Positions 1 to 7,120 of a stretch of 64,000 bases of DNA are shown in pieces. The DNA is from Chelativorans alearensis. GTDB taxonomy: Bacteria > Pseudomonadota > Alphaproteobacteria > Rhizobiales > Rhizobiaceae. The notes under the pieces were generated by a model, which made no database searches, was not told where the DNA came from, and saw only the letters and a list, made by a program, of their open reading frames with translations. How positions within the stretch are numbered: the stretch's first letter is position 1; every line of letters starts with the position of its first letter. A program made the translations under genes and the position numbers. The DNA is taken from assembly GCF_010993735.1 (NCBI RefSeq), contig NZ_WQNI01000002.1, forward strand, positions 434,001-498,000. Reading direction: 5' to 3'.

Positions 1-1
1 C

Positions 2-829
2 GACGGCTATCCCGAATACGCGCTCACTTCCATGGGTGACACCAAGCTGCAGATGCTGGACGAGGAGGCCGAGGAAGACCGCCCCATCTACACCGACATC
101 GCCTACGACCGCGGCGCCACGGCGCATCGCCCCTATATCGGCGAGGACCTGAAGCCCTCCACCGGCTGGCACGCCGAGTTCGCTGACTTCAACAACGACG
201 GCCTGCTCGATCTCTTCATCGCCAAGGGCAATGTCGAGCAGATGCCGGATTTCGCGGCGGTCGATCCCGACAATCTGCTTCTCGGCCAGTGGGACGGCCG
301 CTTCGCGGAGGCCGGCGCCGAAGCGGGCATCGGGTTGCCGACCAAGGGGCGCGGCGCCATCGTCGACGATTTCAACATGGACGGCATGCTGGACCTCCTG
401 GTCGTCAATCGGGAAGAAAACGTCTCGCTCTTCCGCAATCTCGGCGCCAGGGCAATTCCAGGAAAAGCGGGAACCGGTTTTCCGCCCGGAACTGCGGCAA
501 AGCAAAGGGCCGAAGCCGGGCCCACGCCCATGGGCAATTTCGTCGCCGTCGAACTCGCCCAGAAGGGCCCCAACGCAAATGCCGTCGGCGCGCTGATCGC
601 CGTCAAATACGGCACGCGCACCGCCAACCGCACGGTGCAGGTGGGCGGCGGCCATGCTTCCGGCCATTCAGGCTTCGTGCATGCCGGCGTCGGCACCGCC
701 GAGCGCGCCGAGATCCGCGTCAAATGGCCGGACGGCGAGTGGAGCCCGCCCTACCGCGTCTTCGCCAACAACTTCGTGCGCATCGAACGCGGTGCGGCGG
801 AGGCGCGCTACTGGTATCCGGCGGAGTAG
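2..829 (+). CDS. CRTAC1-family FG-GAP / ASPIC-UnbV protein, 3' part
   Basis: Frame open from the left edge (the frame reads through before the first ATG at 32), so only the C-terminal ~275 residues are present. Two FG-GAP/VCBS-type calcium-binding motifs are visible, ADFNNDGLLDLF (about residue 60) and DDFNMDGMLDLL (about residue 122), followed by a C-terminal ASPIC/UnbV-like domain (GNFVAVEL... to WPDGEWS). The family comprises exported beta-propeller proteins of uncertain function. Between propeller and ASPIC domain, about residues 151-165 are encoded by a copy of a dispersed palindromic repeat (452-495) that keeps the frame. The protein ends normally at TAG 827-829. Family assignment is firm; the function is not known. 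Confidence 0.85.
   Translation, partial: DGYPEYALTSMGDTKLQMLDEEAEEDRPIYTDIAYDRGATAHRPYIGEDLKPSTGWHAEFADFNNDGLLDLFIAKGNVEQMPDFAAVDPDNLLLGQWDGRFAEAGAEAGIGLPTKGRGAIVDDFNMDGMLDLLVVNREENVSLFRNLGARAIPGKAGTGFPPGTAAKQRAEAGPTPMGNFVAVELAQKGPNANAVGALIAVKYGTRTANRTVQVGGGHASGHSGFVHAGVGTAERAEIRVKWPDGEWSPPYRVFANNFVRIERGAAEARYWYPAE
452..495 (+). repeat. 44-bp palindromic repeat inside a coding region
   Basis: An imperfect palindrome starting GCAATTCCAGGAAAAG, with core ACCGGTTTTCC and closing GGAACTGC. It matches the copies at 48023-48066 (same orientation) and 22002-22045 and 58298-58341 (opposite orientation). Here it lies in the linker of the CRTAC1 protein and stays in frame, adding about 15 residues; a run resembling the copy's downstream linker (GGCAAAGCAAAG) follows it. 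Confidence 0.85.
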
Positions 830-841
830 AGGGGTCTGTTT

Positions 842-1105
842 CTAGGTTGGCCAAAGGGAGATGCCTTCGCCCCTTCATGTGGATGGAGTCTTTAGTTCGG
901 CTTCGCCGGACCCCCACCCTCAATCCCTCCCCTCAAGGGTGAGGGAGGCTTTGGCGCCTGGCACCAACATTGAAGCCAATCGCGCGACGCTGACGTCCCC
1001 CTCCCCCTTGAGGGGAGGGATTGAGGGTGGGGGTATAACGCCAGCCAGACCGCATGCACTTTCCCGCGCTCTTCAAGTGCACTGTAATACTAGGTTGGCC
1101 AAAGG
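842..1105. repeat. Inverted-repeat element flanked by a 16-bp direct repeat
   Basis: The gene-free stretch 830-1153 is filled by this structure. Two 36-bp arms, 910-945 and 999-1034, are inverted copies of each other with about two mismatches (ACCCCCACCCTCAATCCC and its complement). Outside them the sequence CTAGGTTGGCCAAAGG occurs twice in direct orientation (842-857 and 1090-1105). No open frame inside looks like a protein. It resembles a small non-autonomous mobile or intergenic palindromic element between the tail-to-tail neighbours. Confidence 0.6.
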
Positions 1106-1153
1106 CATCTCCCAACTCTCGATCCCGCGTATGCGCAGGACACCACCCCAACC

Positions 1154-2047
1154 TCAAGCCGCCGCATCACCCGGAACTGCCGGCTTGCGCCGCCGCAGCA
1201 TGTTCTTGGCCGCCAACGCCGCCCCGCCGGTGATCAGCAGGCACGCGGCGAGGATGTTGATCGTCGGCTCCGCCCTGCCGGCGGCGATGAGGATCAGCGT
1301 CGACAGGAGCGGCGCTGCATAGCTCGCGGCCCCCAGCACCTGGATGTTACCGTGCTTGACGCCATAGTCCCAGGCATAGAATGCCGCCCCCACGGGAAGC
1401 AGGCCGAGGCCCAGAACGGCGAGCCATTCGCCGGCGCCCGCCGGCCACACCGTCTCTTCCAGGGCCAGGTGGCAAAGGGCGGAGAGGATCGCCGTGGCGG
1501 CGCAGAACCAGGTGACGATGCCGGTCGGCACGGCCTGGAAGCGGCGCGACAGGAGCGAATAGCCGGACCAGAAGAGCGCGCAGCCGCCGGCCGCCGCGTA
1601 GCCGAGCGCATAGCGGCCGTCGAGCGTGAGGCCACCTCCCTTGGTGACGATGAGGAAGGTGCCGAGAAGGCCGAGAAGCGCCCCGGCCACGTGGTGCCAG
1701 CCGAGCCGCTCCCCCGGCATCAGGGCCGAACCAAGCACGATGAGCAGCGGCCACAGATAGGCGATCAGGCTCGCCTCCACGGCCGGCGCGTTGCGCAGCG
1801 CGGTGAAGTAGAGGAAGTGATAGCCGAAGAGGCCGCCGATGCCGATGAGCCAGACGACCGGAGGAACGGCCTCGCGCCGGCGGAAGGCGGGCGACAGAAG
1901 CTGCGCGAGGCCACCGATCGCCGTGCCGACGGTGAAGGACAGCGCCGAAAGCTGGAAGGGCGGCACCTTGCCCGAGGCCGCGGTGAAGAGCGCCAGCAGC
2001 GCCCACATGGCAACAGCCGAAAAGCCGATCAAGGTGGCGCGCGCCAT
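1154..2047 (-). CDS. DMT-superfamily transporter, YddG-like
   Basis: A 297-residue, very hydrophobic protein with about ten membrane segments and the EamA-type two-fold layout of the drug/metabolite transporter superfamily. The N-terminus (MARATLIGFSAVAMWALLA) resembles the aromatic amino-acid exporter YddG, so efflux of amino acids or related metabolites across the inner membrane is a reasonable guess; the substrate cannot be read from the sequence. Start chosen at ATG 2047 after a GGAGGG-like site; the longer frame upstream is the shadow of the DUF3108 gene. It follows that gene on the same strand with a 22-base gap, so the two may be co-transcribed. Confidence 0.8.
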   Translation of the reverse strand: MARATLIGFSAVAMWALLALFTAASGKVPPFQLSALSFTVGTAIGGLAQLLSPAFRRREAVPPVVWLIGIGGLFGYHFLYFTALRNAPAVEASLIAYLWPLLIVLGSALMPGERLGWHHVAGALLGLLGTFLIVTKGGGLTLDGRYALGYAAAGGCALFWSGYSLLSRRFQAVPTGIVTWFCAATAILSALCHLALEETVWPAGAGEWLAVLGLGLLPVGAAFYAWDYGVKHGNIQVLGAASYAAPLLSTLILIAAGRAEPTINILAACLLITGGAALAAKNMLRRRKPAVPGDAAA

Positions 2048-2069
2048 TTCCCCTCCTTCGCAACCACCC

Positions 2070-2834
2070 TCACATGGGACGCGCCCTGATGTGCACGGTT
2101 CCGATCTTCGTGGCAATGGTCGCCTCGACCGGAGAGTAAAGGTCGCGGCCCTCCACCGCTTCGAAGCCCACCAGAATCCGCGACCTGTCGCGCAGATAAG
2201 CGATGGAGGAGTGGCCCTTGCGGTAGCCGGCGACGGGCACGAAGCGCGCCCGGCAGGTAACAGCGGCGCGGGAGAAGGTCTCGCCTTCCGCCGCCGGCTG
2301 CAATACGAGGTCGGCGCGCGTCTCGCCGTCATAGACCTTGACCGTGCGCCGGCAGACCTCGGCCGCGTTCGATACGGGCAGAAGCAGCGCCGACAGCGGG
2401 TCGGCGACATCGGCCAGATGCTCGCGCGCCACCGGCACCCAGTCCTTGCCGCGCTTCTTGCGCTCGGGCCGGTTCTCCGTCTCGGCCACGCTCCCGTTGG
2501 CGAAGCGGATGGCCGTCTTCTTCGTTTTCCTCCCGCTCTTGTAGTCGAGCGTATATTCCTTCGGCTGGCTGGCGCTTTCGCCCATCCATCCGTTCACGCT
2601 CACCGTGCCGTCCGTGCGGTCGAAGATGCGGGCGATGCCGGCGCTGGCAAAGCGGCCGGCGATGGCAAACCCCCGGCCTTCGAAGCGGCTTTCCAGCACG
2701 GCGCGGCCGATCGGCAGCCCAAAGAGCGAGACGCTGTACTGCACGCGGTAGGACTCTCGCGCCGCCGAAAGCGGGCTGGCGATGCTTGCAAGCATGATGG
2801 CGGCAACGAGTGTGCGCGCGCGAAGCCTGGCCAT
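2070..2834 (-). CDS. DUF3108 domain-containing exported protein
   Basis: 254 residues with an N-terminal signal peptide (about residues 1-24, ending SPLSAA), then a beta-rich domain beginning ESYRVQYSVSLFGLPIG, typical of DUF3108 proteins. Function unknown; the family is periplasmic or envelope-associated. Two cysteines (in AAEVCRRT and AVTCRAR) could form a disulfide. A DUF3108 gene next to rpmB is a recurring arrangement in Hyphomicrobiales, which supports the call. The gene points away from rpmB, so the 888-base space between them must carry both promoters. Confidence 0.8.
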   Translation of the reverse strand: MARLRARTLVAAIMLASIASPLSAARESYRVQYSVSLFGLPIGRAVLESRFEGRGFAIAGRFASAGIARIFDRTDGTVSVNGWMGESASQPKEYTLDYKSGRKTKKTAIRFANGSVAETENRPERKKRGKDWVPVAREHLADVADPLSALLLPVSNAAEVCRRTVKVYDGETRADLVLQPAAEGETFSRAAVTCRARFVPVAGYRKGHSSIAYLRDRSRILVGFEAVEGRDLYSPVEATIATKIGTVHIRARPM

Positions 2835-3179
2835 TTCCTCATCTCCGCACCGGCGGCCTCCCCGCCAAGCCCCTCTCCCTTAGGCAAAAGCGGCAAATGG
2901 GGCGGATATGTGGAAGGAGCAGCGACAAGGGCCGCGAGATCGCCTCGACAATGCCCCACTCCCACGCCCTTCAGGCTTCGGTGGACGGGTCGCAGCGCCA
3001 CCACTCAGGGTTGGAAGGGCGGCGGGCGCCCTTCACCTCAGCCGGCAATGCCTCGCCTGCGCGGGGATAAATTTCCGCCCCTTCAAAAAAACATTCGTTC
3101 CAAAACAATCGCTTATCATTTTTTTGCGCCGCCCAACCGCGCATTTTACCCCCGCTGCCCACGCCGCCCTTATCCTGTG

Positions 3180-3536
3180 CCCGTTCCTCCCGCGGGAACG
3201 TGGATCGCGACGGCGGTCTCGCGGGGAGGGGCCGGCGCCTCCGGCGGGCCGCTAACGTGGCGGCCGGCCCGGGGAGGCTCCGCCCAAGGGTTCCCCTGCC
3301 GCCACTACGGGCGGCGCGTGCCGGACGGTGCACTTTAAAAGGGAGCCGGGGAGACGGGGGCGCGGAGCGCCCTGTCGTGGAAGGCTCAAAGCCTTCCGGA
3401 TCCGGCTTCGTGGAAGCGGAACGGGCGGAGACTTAAGAACGCCGGACGGGCGGCCGAGAGGTCGCTGAAAAAATTTAGACTGGCGACACCTTGGCCGCCC
3501 GTCTTCCCACCACCCTTCCCGAAGGGTGGGTTCTTT
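3180..3536 (+). ncRNA. Candidate structured non-coding RNA or leader upstream of rpmB
   Basis: Part of the gene-free stretch 2835-3722. It holds a succession of strong stems on the + strand: 3247-3265 (GGCCGC/GCGGCC), 3298-3315 (GCCGCC/GGCGGC), 3358-3372 (GGGCGC/GCGCCC), 3379-3397 (8 bp, loop CAA), a long stem 3445-3503 (11 perfect base pairs plus an inner GTCGC/GCGAC), and finally a terminator-like stem at 3510-3536. No frame here looks like a protein. Some short boxes resemble a cobalamin riboswitch but too imperfectly to name it. A stand-alone small RNA or an rpmB leader are both possible. The rest of the gap (2835-3180 and 3537-3722) shows no gene. Confidence 0.35.
3510..3536 (+). terminator. 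Rho-independent-like terminator
   Basis: An 8-bp stem, CCACCCTT paired with AAGGGTGG around the loop CCCG, followed by GTTCTTT. The T-rich side is on the + strand only, which implies a + strand transcript ending here, about 190 bases before rpmB. Confidence 0.5.
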
Positions 3537-3599
3537 GAAATGGCCAGACGGTGAAAACCGGGCGTGGCAACGATGCCGCGCGTCCCCGAGACCCCGAGC

Positions 3600-3628
3600 T
3601 TGACCGGCAAGGCAAATGTCTTTATGGG
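3600..3628 (+). promoter_or_regulatory. Possible rpmB promoter
   Basis: TTGACC at 3600-3605, a 17-base spacer and TATGGG at 3623-3628 give a good -35 and a weak -10, 95 bases before the rpmB start and downstream of the terminator-like stem. Recognised by eye only. Confidence 0.3.
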
Positions 3629-3722
3629 GACGGCGACTTTCCACGAGGCCGCCTGAAACTTTCCGCGCGCCGTCCTTTCGGGTGCGGCAAGGGGTCATGG
3701 CCCGAAAGATAAAGGTAGAAAA

Positions 3723-4019
3723 ATGTCCCGCGCATGTGAACTGACCGGTAAGGCCGTGTTGAGCGGCAACAATGTAAGCCACGCCAACAACCGGAGCCGC
3801 CGCCGCTTCCTGCCGAACCTGTGCGACGTCACGCTGATGTCGGAGGCGCTCGGCCAGAACTACCGGCTGCGCGTTTCGGCCAATGCGCTGCGCACGGTCG
3901 AGCATCGCGGCGGGCTCGATGCCTTCCTCATGAAGGCGAAGTCGAACGAGCTTTCCCAGCGGGCGCGCCTCTTGAAGAAGCAGGTCGCCAAGAAGCTGGC
4001 AGAGCAGGCGGAAGCCTGA
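3723..4019 (+). CDS. rpmB: 50S ribosomal protein L28
   Basis: 98 residues, the length usual for alphaproteobacterial L28 (longer than the 78-residue E. coli protein because of a C-terminal helix). It starts [20 protein letters not shown] and contains RRFLPNL and [20 protein letters not shown], characteristic of L28 of the large ribosomal subunit. A ribosome-binding site AAAGGTAG lies just before the ATG. The queuosine-precursor transporter gene follows 61 bases downstream on the same strand. Confidence 0.97.
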   Translation: MSRACELTGKAVLSGNNVSHANNRSRRRFLPNLCDVTLMSEALGQNYRLRVSANALRTVEHRGGLDAFLMKAKSNELSQRARLLKKQVAKKLAEQAEA

Positions 4020-4080
4020 GCCACCCGATCCGGGGCGGGAGCGTTTCCCGCCCACTGGTTCCATCACCCAGGATAAAAAA

Positions 4081-4707
4081 ATGACGCGCATCCTTGCAGT
4101 CTGGCCCTTCGTGGCCGCCATGGCGATCGTCGTCGCCGCCTCGAACTTCCTCGTTCAGTTCCCCTTTTCCTATCTCGGCCTCGGCGAACTCCTCACCTGG
4201 GGTGCGTTCACCTATCCGATCGCCTTCCTCATCAACGACCTGACCAACCGCCGCTTCGGGCCGGACGCCGCGCGCCGCGTGGTGATGGTGGGTTTCGTGC
4301 TGGCGATGGCGCTCTCGGTGCTGCTCGCCAGCCCGCGCATCGCGCTCGCCTCGGGCTCGGCCTTCCTCCTCGCGCAGCTTCTGGACGTCGCCATCTTCGA
4401 CCGGCTGCGGAAAAGCGCCTGGTGGCAGGCGCCGCTGATCTCGACGCTGATCGGCTCTGCGCTCGACACCGTGCTGTTCTTCTCGCTGGCCTTCGCCGCT
4501 GCCTTCTCCTTCCTCGACACGGGATTAGGCTTGGAAGACGGTTCGCTCGCCTTCCCGGTTCCGCTCTTCGGTTCCGGCATGGATGTGCCGCTGTGGGTGT
4601 CGCTGGCGCTGGGCGATCTCGGGGTGAAGCTTCTGGTGGGTCTAGCCATGCTCATCCCCTACGGCGCCCTGATCACCGTGCTCAGGCCGGCAGAGGCGGT
4701 GCGGTAA
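4081..4707 (+). CDS. Queuosine precursor transporter (YhhQ family)
   Basis: 208 residues with about six membrane helices, matching the VUT/YhhQ family (PF02592), inner-membrane importers of preQ0/preQ1 for queuosine modification of tRNA. Family features include the acidic and amide residues in IAFLINDLTNRRFGPDAARRVV after the second helix and SGSAFLLAQLLDVAIFDRLR in the middle. Length is normal. It follows rpmB on the same strand, and its end is only 3 bases from the convergent GMC oxidoreductase gene. A gluQRS gene (55985-56869), which glutamylates queuosine in tRNA-Asp, occurs elsewhere in the window. Confidence 0.88.
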   Translation: MTRILAVWPFVAAMAIVVAASNFLVQFPFSYLGLGELLTWGAFTYPIAFLINDLTNRRFGPDAARRVVMVGFVLAMALSVLLASPRIALASGSAFLLAQLLDVAIFDRLRKSAWWQAPLISTLIGSALDTVLFFSLAFAAAFSFLDTGLGLEDGSLAFPVPLFGSGMDVPLWVSLALGDLGVKLLVGLAMLIPYGALITVLRPAEAVR

Positions 4708-4710
4708 AAA

Positions 4711-6342
4711 CTACGCCCTCTCCAGATTGTCCTTGAAGACGGCCGGAGGCGCCGGCTCGTGCTCGAGGATGAGGTCGGCCCCTTTCTCGCCCACCATGAT
4801 GGCCGAGGCATTGGTGTTGGAAGAGGGGATGCGCGGCATGACCGAGGCATCGCACACGCGCAGGCCCTCCACCCCGCGCACCTTCAACTCCGGCGTCACG
4901 ACGGCGGTCTCGCCCGTGCCCATGCGGCAGGTGCCGACGGGGTGATGATCGGTCTTTGCCGTGCGGCAGGCGTAGTCGAAGAGCGCTTCGTCGCTGTCGG
5001 CGCCGGGGCAGGGCAGCACCTCGCGGGCAACGAAGCGCCGCAGCGCCTTCTGCCGCATGATCTGGCGCGCCAGCCGTAACCCGCGGAACGCCATCTCCCG
5101 GTCGTGGGGGTCGCTCCAGTAGTTGGGGTCGATCAGCGGGCTATCGGCGGGGTCGGCGCTCTTCAGGCGCACCGTGCCGCGCGAGCGGGGGCGCAGGAAA
5201 GCGGAGTTGAGCGTGACGCCGGGGTTCTTCAGCTTCTCCACGCCCGCCTCGATGCCCGAGCCAAGCCCGAGGTGGAACTGGATGTCCGGATGGGCGGCGG
5301 TCGGGTCGGCGTACCAGAAGCCGCCGGTCTCGAAGAGGCTGGACGCGGCAGGGCCCTTCTTGAGCAGGATATACTGCAGGCCGGCCCAGACCGTCCGGTG
5401 CAGCTTGGCATAGTTGTCGTAGGTGTGGTCGCCGGTGCATTCGGCGATGACGAAGAGGTCGAGGTGATCCTGCAGGTTGGCGCCGACGCCCGTCAGGTCG
5501 TGGAGCGGCAGAATGCCGACGGATTTCAAGTGGTCGGCGGGGCCGATGCCCGACTGCATCAGAAGCTTCGGTGAGCCGATGGCGCCGGCCGAGACGATCA
5601 CCTCGCGCTCCGCCCTCAGGACGACCGGCGCCGCGCCCGGCCTTTCGACCAGCTCGACCCCCACCGCGCGGCCATTCTCGACGACGATACGCGTCACCAT
5701 GGCGGCGGTTTTCACCGCCAGGTTCGGCCGGTCGCGGGCGGGCTTGAGATAGGCGACGGCGGCGGAGGAGCGGCGGGCCCCGCGCTGGGTGAGCTGGTAG
5801 TAGCCGACACCTTCCTGGCGCGCGCCGTTGAAGTCCGGGTTGAAGGGGATGCCGAGTTCCTGCGCGGCGCGGAAATAGGCCTCGCAGATGGGCAGCGGCG
5901 CGATGGGATTGGAGACACCCAGCGGGCCGTCCCCTCCGTGATAGTCGTTGGCGAAGCGCTCGTTGGCCTCGGCCCGCTTGAAATAGGGTAGCACCTCGCG
6001 ATAGCTCCACCCGGCGCAGCCTTCCTCGCTGACCCAGGCGTCGTAGTCGGCCGGGTTGCCGCGGGTGTAGATCTGCGCGTTGATGGACGAGCCGCCGCCG
6101 ACCACCTTGGCCTGCGTATAGCGCAGCACGCGATCGCCCAGATGCTTTTGCGGCACGGTCGACCAGCCCCAGCTGGCGATGCCCTTGGTCATCCTGGCGA
6201 AACCCGCCGGCATGTGGATCAGCGGATGCCAGTCGCGCCCGCCCGCCTCGATCAGGAGGACGGAGTTCGCCGGATCCTCGCTCAGCCTGCTGGCAAGCAC
6301 GCAACCTGCGGAGCCGGCGCCGACGATGATGAAGTCCGTCAT
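4711..6342 (-). CDS. GMC-family FAD-dependent oxidoreductase (choline dehydrogenase-like)
   Basis: 543 residues, the usual size. The N-terminal Rossmann motif GAGSAGCVLASRL (residues 8-20) binds FAD, GGGSSINAQIYTRG (82-95) is the first GMC signature, and near the C-terminus HHPVGTCRMG and NTNASAIMVGEKGADLI supply the catalytic His and Asn. The family oxidises alcohols or sugar hydroxyls to carbonyls. It is the last gene of the LacI-regulated cluster, 16 bases after the SDR gene. Start at ATG 6342 was chosen because the longer frame runs into the SDR gene. The natural substrate is not known; choline is not implied by the context. Confidence 0.88.
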   Translation of the reverse strand: MTDFIIVGAGSAGCVLASRLSEDPANSVLLIEAGGRDWHPLIHMPAGFARMTKGIASWGWSTVPQKHLGDRVLRYTQAKVVGGGSSINAQIYTRGNPADYDAWVSEEGCAGWSYREVLPYFKRAEANERFANDYHGGDGPLGVSNPIAPLPICEAYFRAAQELGIPFNPDFNGARQEGVGYYQLTQRGARRSSAAVAYLKPARDRPNLAVKTAAMVTRIVVENGRAVGVELVERPGAAPVVLRAEREVIVSAGAIGSPKLLMQSGIGPADHLKSVGILPLHDLTGVGANLQDHLDLFVIAECTGDHTYDNYAKLHRTVWAGLQYILLKKGPAASSLFETGGFWYADPTAAHPDIQFHLGLGSGIEAGVEKLKNPGVTLNSAFLRPRSRGTVRLKSADPADSPLIDPNYWSDPHDREMAFRGLRLARQIMRQKALRRFVAREVLPCPGADSDEALFDYACRTAKTDHHPVGTCRMGTGETAVVTPELKVRGVEGLRVCDASVMPRIPSSNTNASAIMVGEKGADLILEHEPAPPAVFKDNLERA

Positions 6343-6358
6343 TCCTTCCTCGTTCGCA

Positions 6359-7120
6359 TCATAGCCGGGCGAGCGACAGCGCGCCGTCCAGGTTGACGAT
6401 CGTGCCGGTGGCAAAGCCGAAGCGGCCGGTCGCCAGCCCCGCCACCGCGCAGCCCACATCCTCCGGCTCCCCCCAGCGCCGCGCCGGCACCAGGCCATCG
6501 GCGATCAGCCTGTCGTACTTACCGGCCACACCGGCGGTCATACCGGTACGGATGATGCCGGGGCGTACCTCGAACACGGCGATGCCCTCGTCGGCGAGGC
6601 GCAGGGCGAGGTTCTTGGTCCACATGGCAAGCCCCGCCTTGGACATGCAGTAGTCGGCGCGCTCCGGCGAGGCCATTTCGGCGCTGACGGAGGTGATGTT
6701 GACGATGGTTCGCGGGTGCCCGGCAGGGGCGGCGAGCATCGCCTTGACGACGGCCTGCGTGAGAAAGACCGTGCCGCGCAGGTTGACCGCCATCACGCGG
6801 TCGAAATTCTCGGGCTTCAGATCGAGCAGGTCGCCACGCGTCGGCGCGGCGATTCCGGCATTGTTGACGAGGCAGTCGATACGGCCGAAGGCGCCAAGCG
6901 CGGCCTCGACGAGCTTCGGATGGTCGGCAAGGTCGGAAATGTCGGCCCGATGGAACGCGAAGCCGGCGCCGCAAGCCTCCATCGCCGCACGCACCTCGGC
7001 AACGCCCTCCTCGCGCACGTCCGTCACCACGAGATCGAAGCCCTCGGCGGCAAGCGCCTCGGCCACGGCACGGCCGATACCGCGCAAGGCCCCGGTGACG
7101 ATGGCGGCAGGGCGGCTCAT
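6359..7120 (-). CDS. Short-chain dehydrogenase/reductase
   Basis: 253 residues, classical SDR. It has the cofactor motif TGALRGIG (residues 9-16), NNAG in the fourth strand, and the catalytic Ser (NITSVSAE) and Tyr/Lys (YCMSK). An Asp at the end of the second strand (VVTDVREEG) suggests a preference for NAD(H). Its start overlaps the stop of the upstream GMC gene by 4 bases (ATGA), so the two are translationally coupled. It probably handles an alcohol/ketone step of the same pathway; the substrate is unknown. Confidence 0.88.
   Translation of the reverse strand: MSRPAAIVTGALRGIGRAVAEALAAEGFDLVVTDVREEGVAEVRAAMEACGAGFAFHRADISDLADHPKLVEAALGAFGRIDCLVNNAGIAAPTRGDLLDLKPENFDRVMAVNLRGTVFLTQAVVKAMLAAPAGHPRTIVNITSVSAEMASPERADYCMSKAGLAMWTKNLALRLADEGIAVFEVRPGIIRTGMTAGVAGKYDRLIADGLVPARRWGEPEDVGCAVAGLATGRFGFATGTIVNLDGALSLARL

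Noticed and set aside
1839-3338. 499-codon open frame on the + strand
   Set aside because: It crosses the YddG-like and DUF3108 genes antisense and has shadow-type Arg/Ala/Gly composition; the minus-strand genes have recognisable families.
3288-3435. Cobalamin-riboswitch-like boxes (GGTTCC, AAAAGGGA, GGAAG, GGAGAC in order)
   Set aside because: The order is suggestive, but the central conserved box and the Cys-free core pairs do not match and the next gene is rpmB, not a B12-related gene. Kept only as a general structured-RNA candidate.
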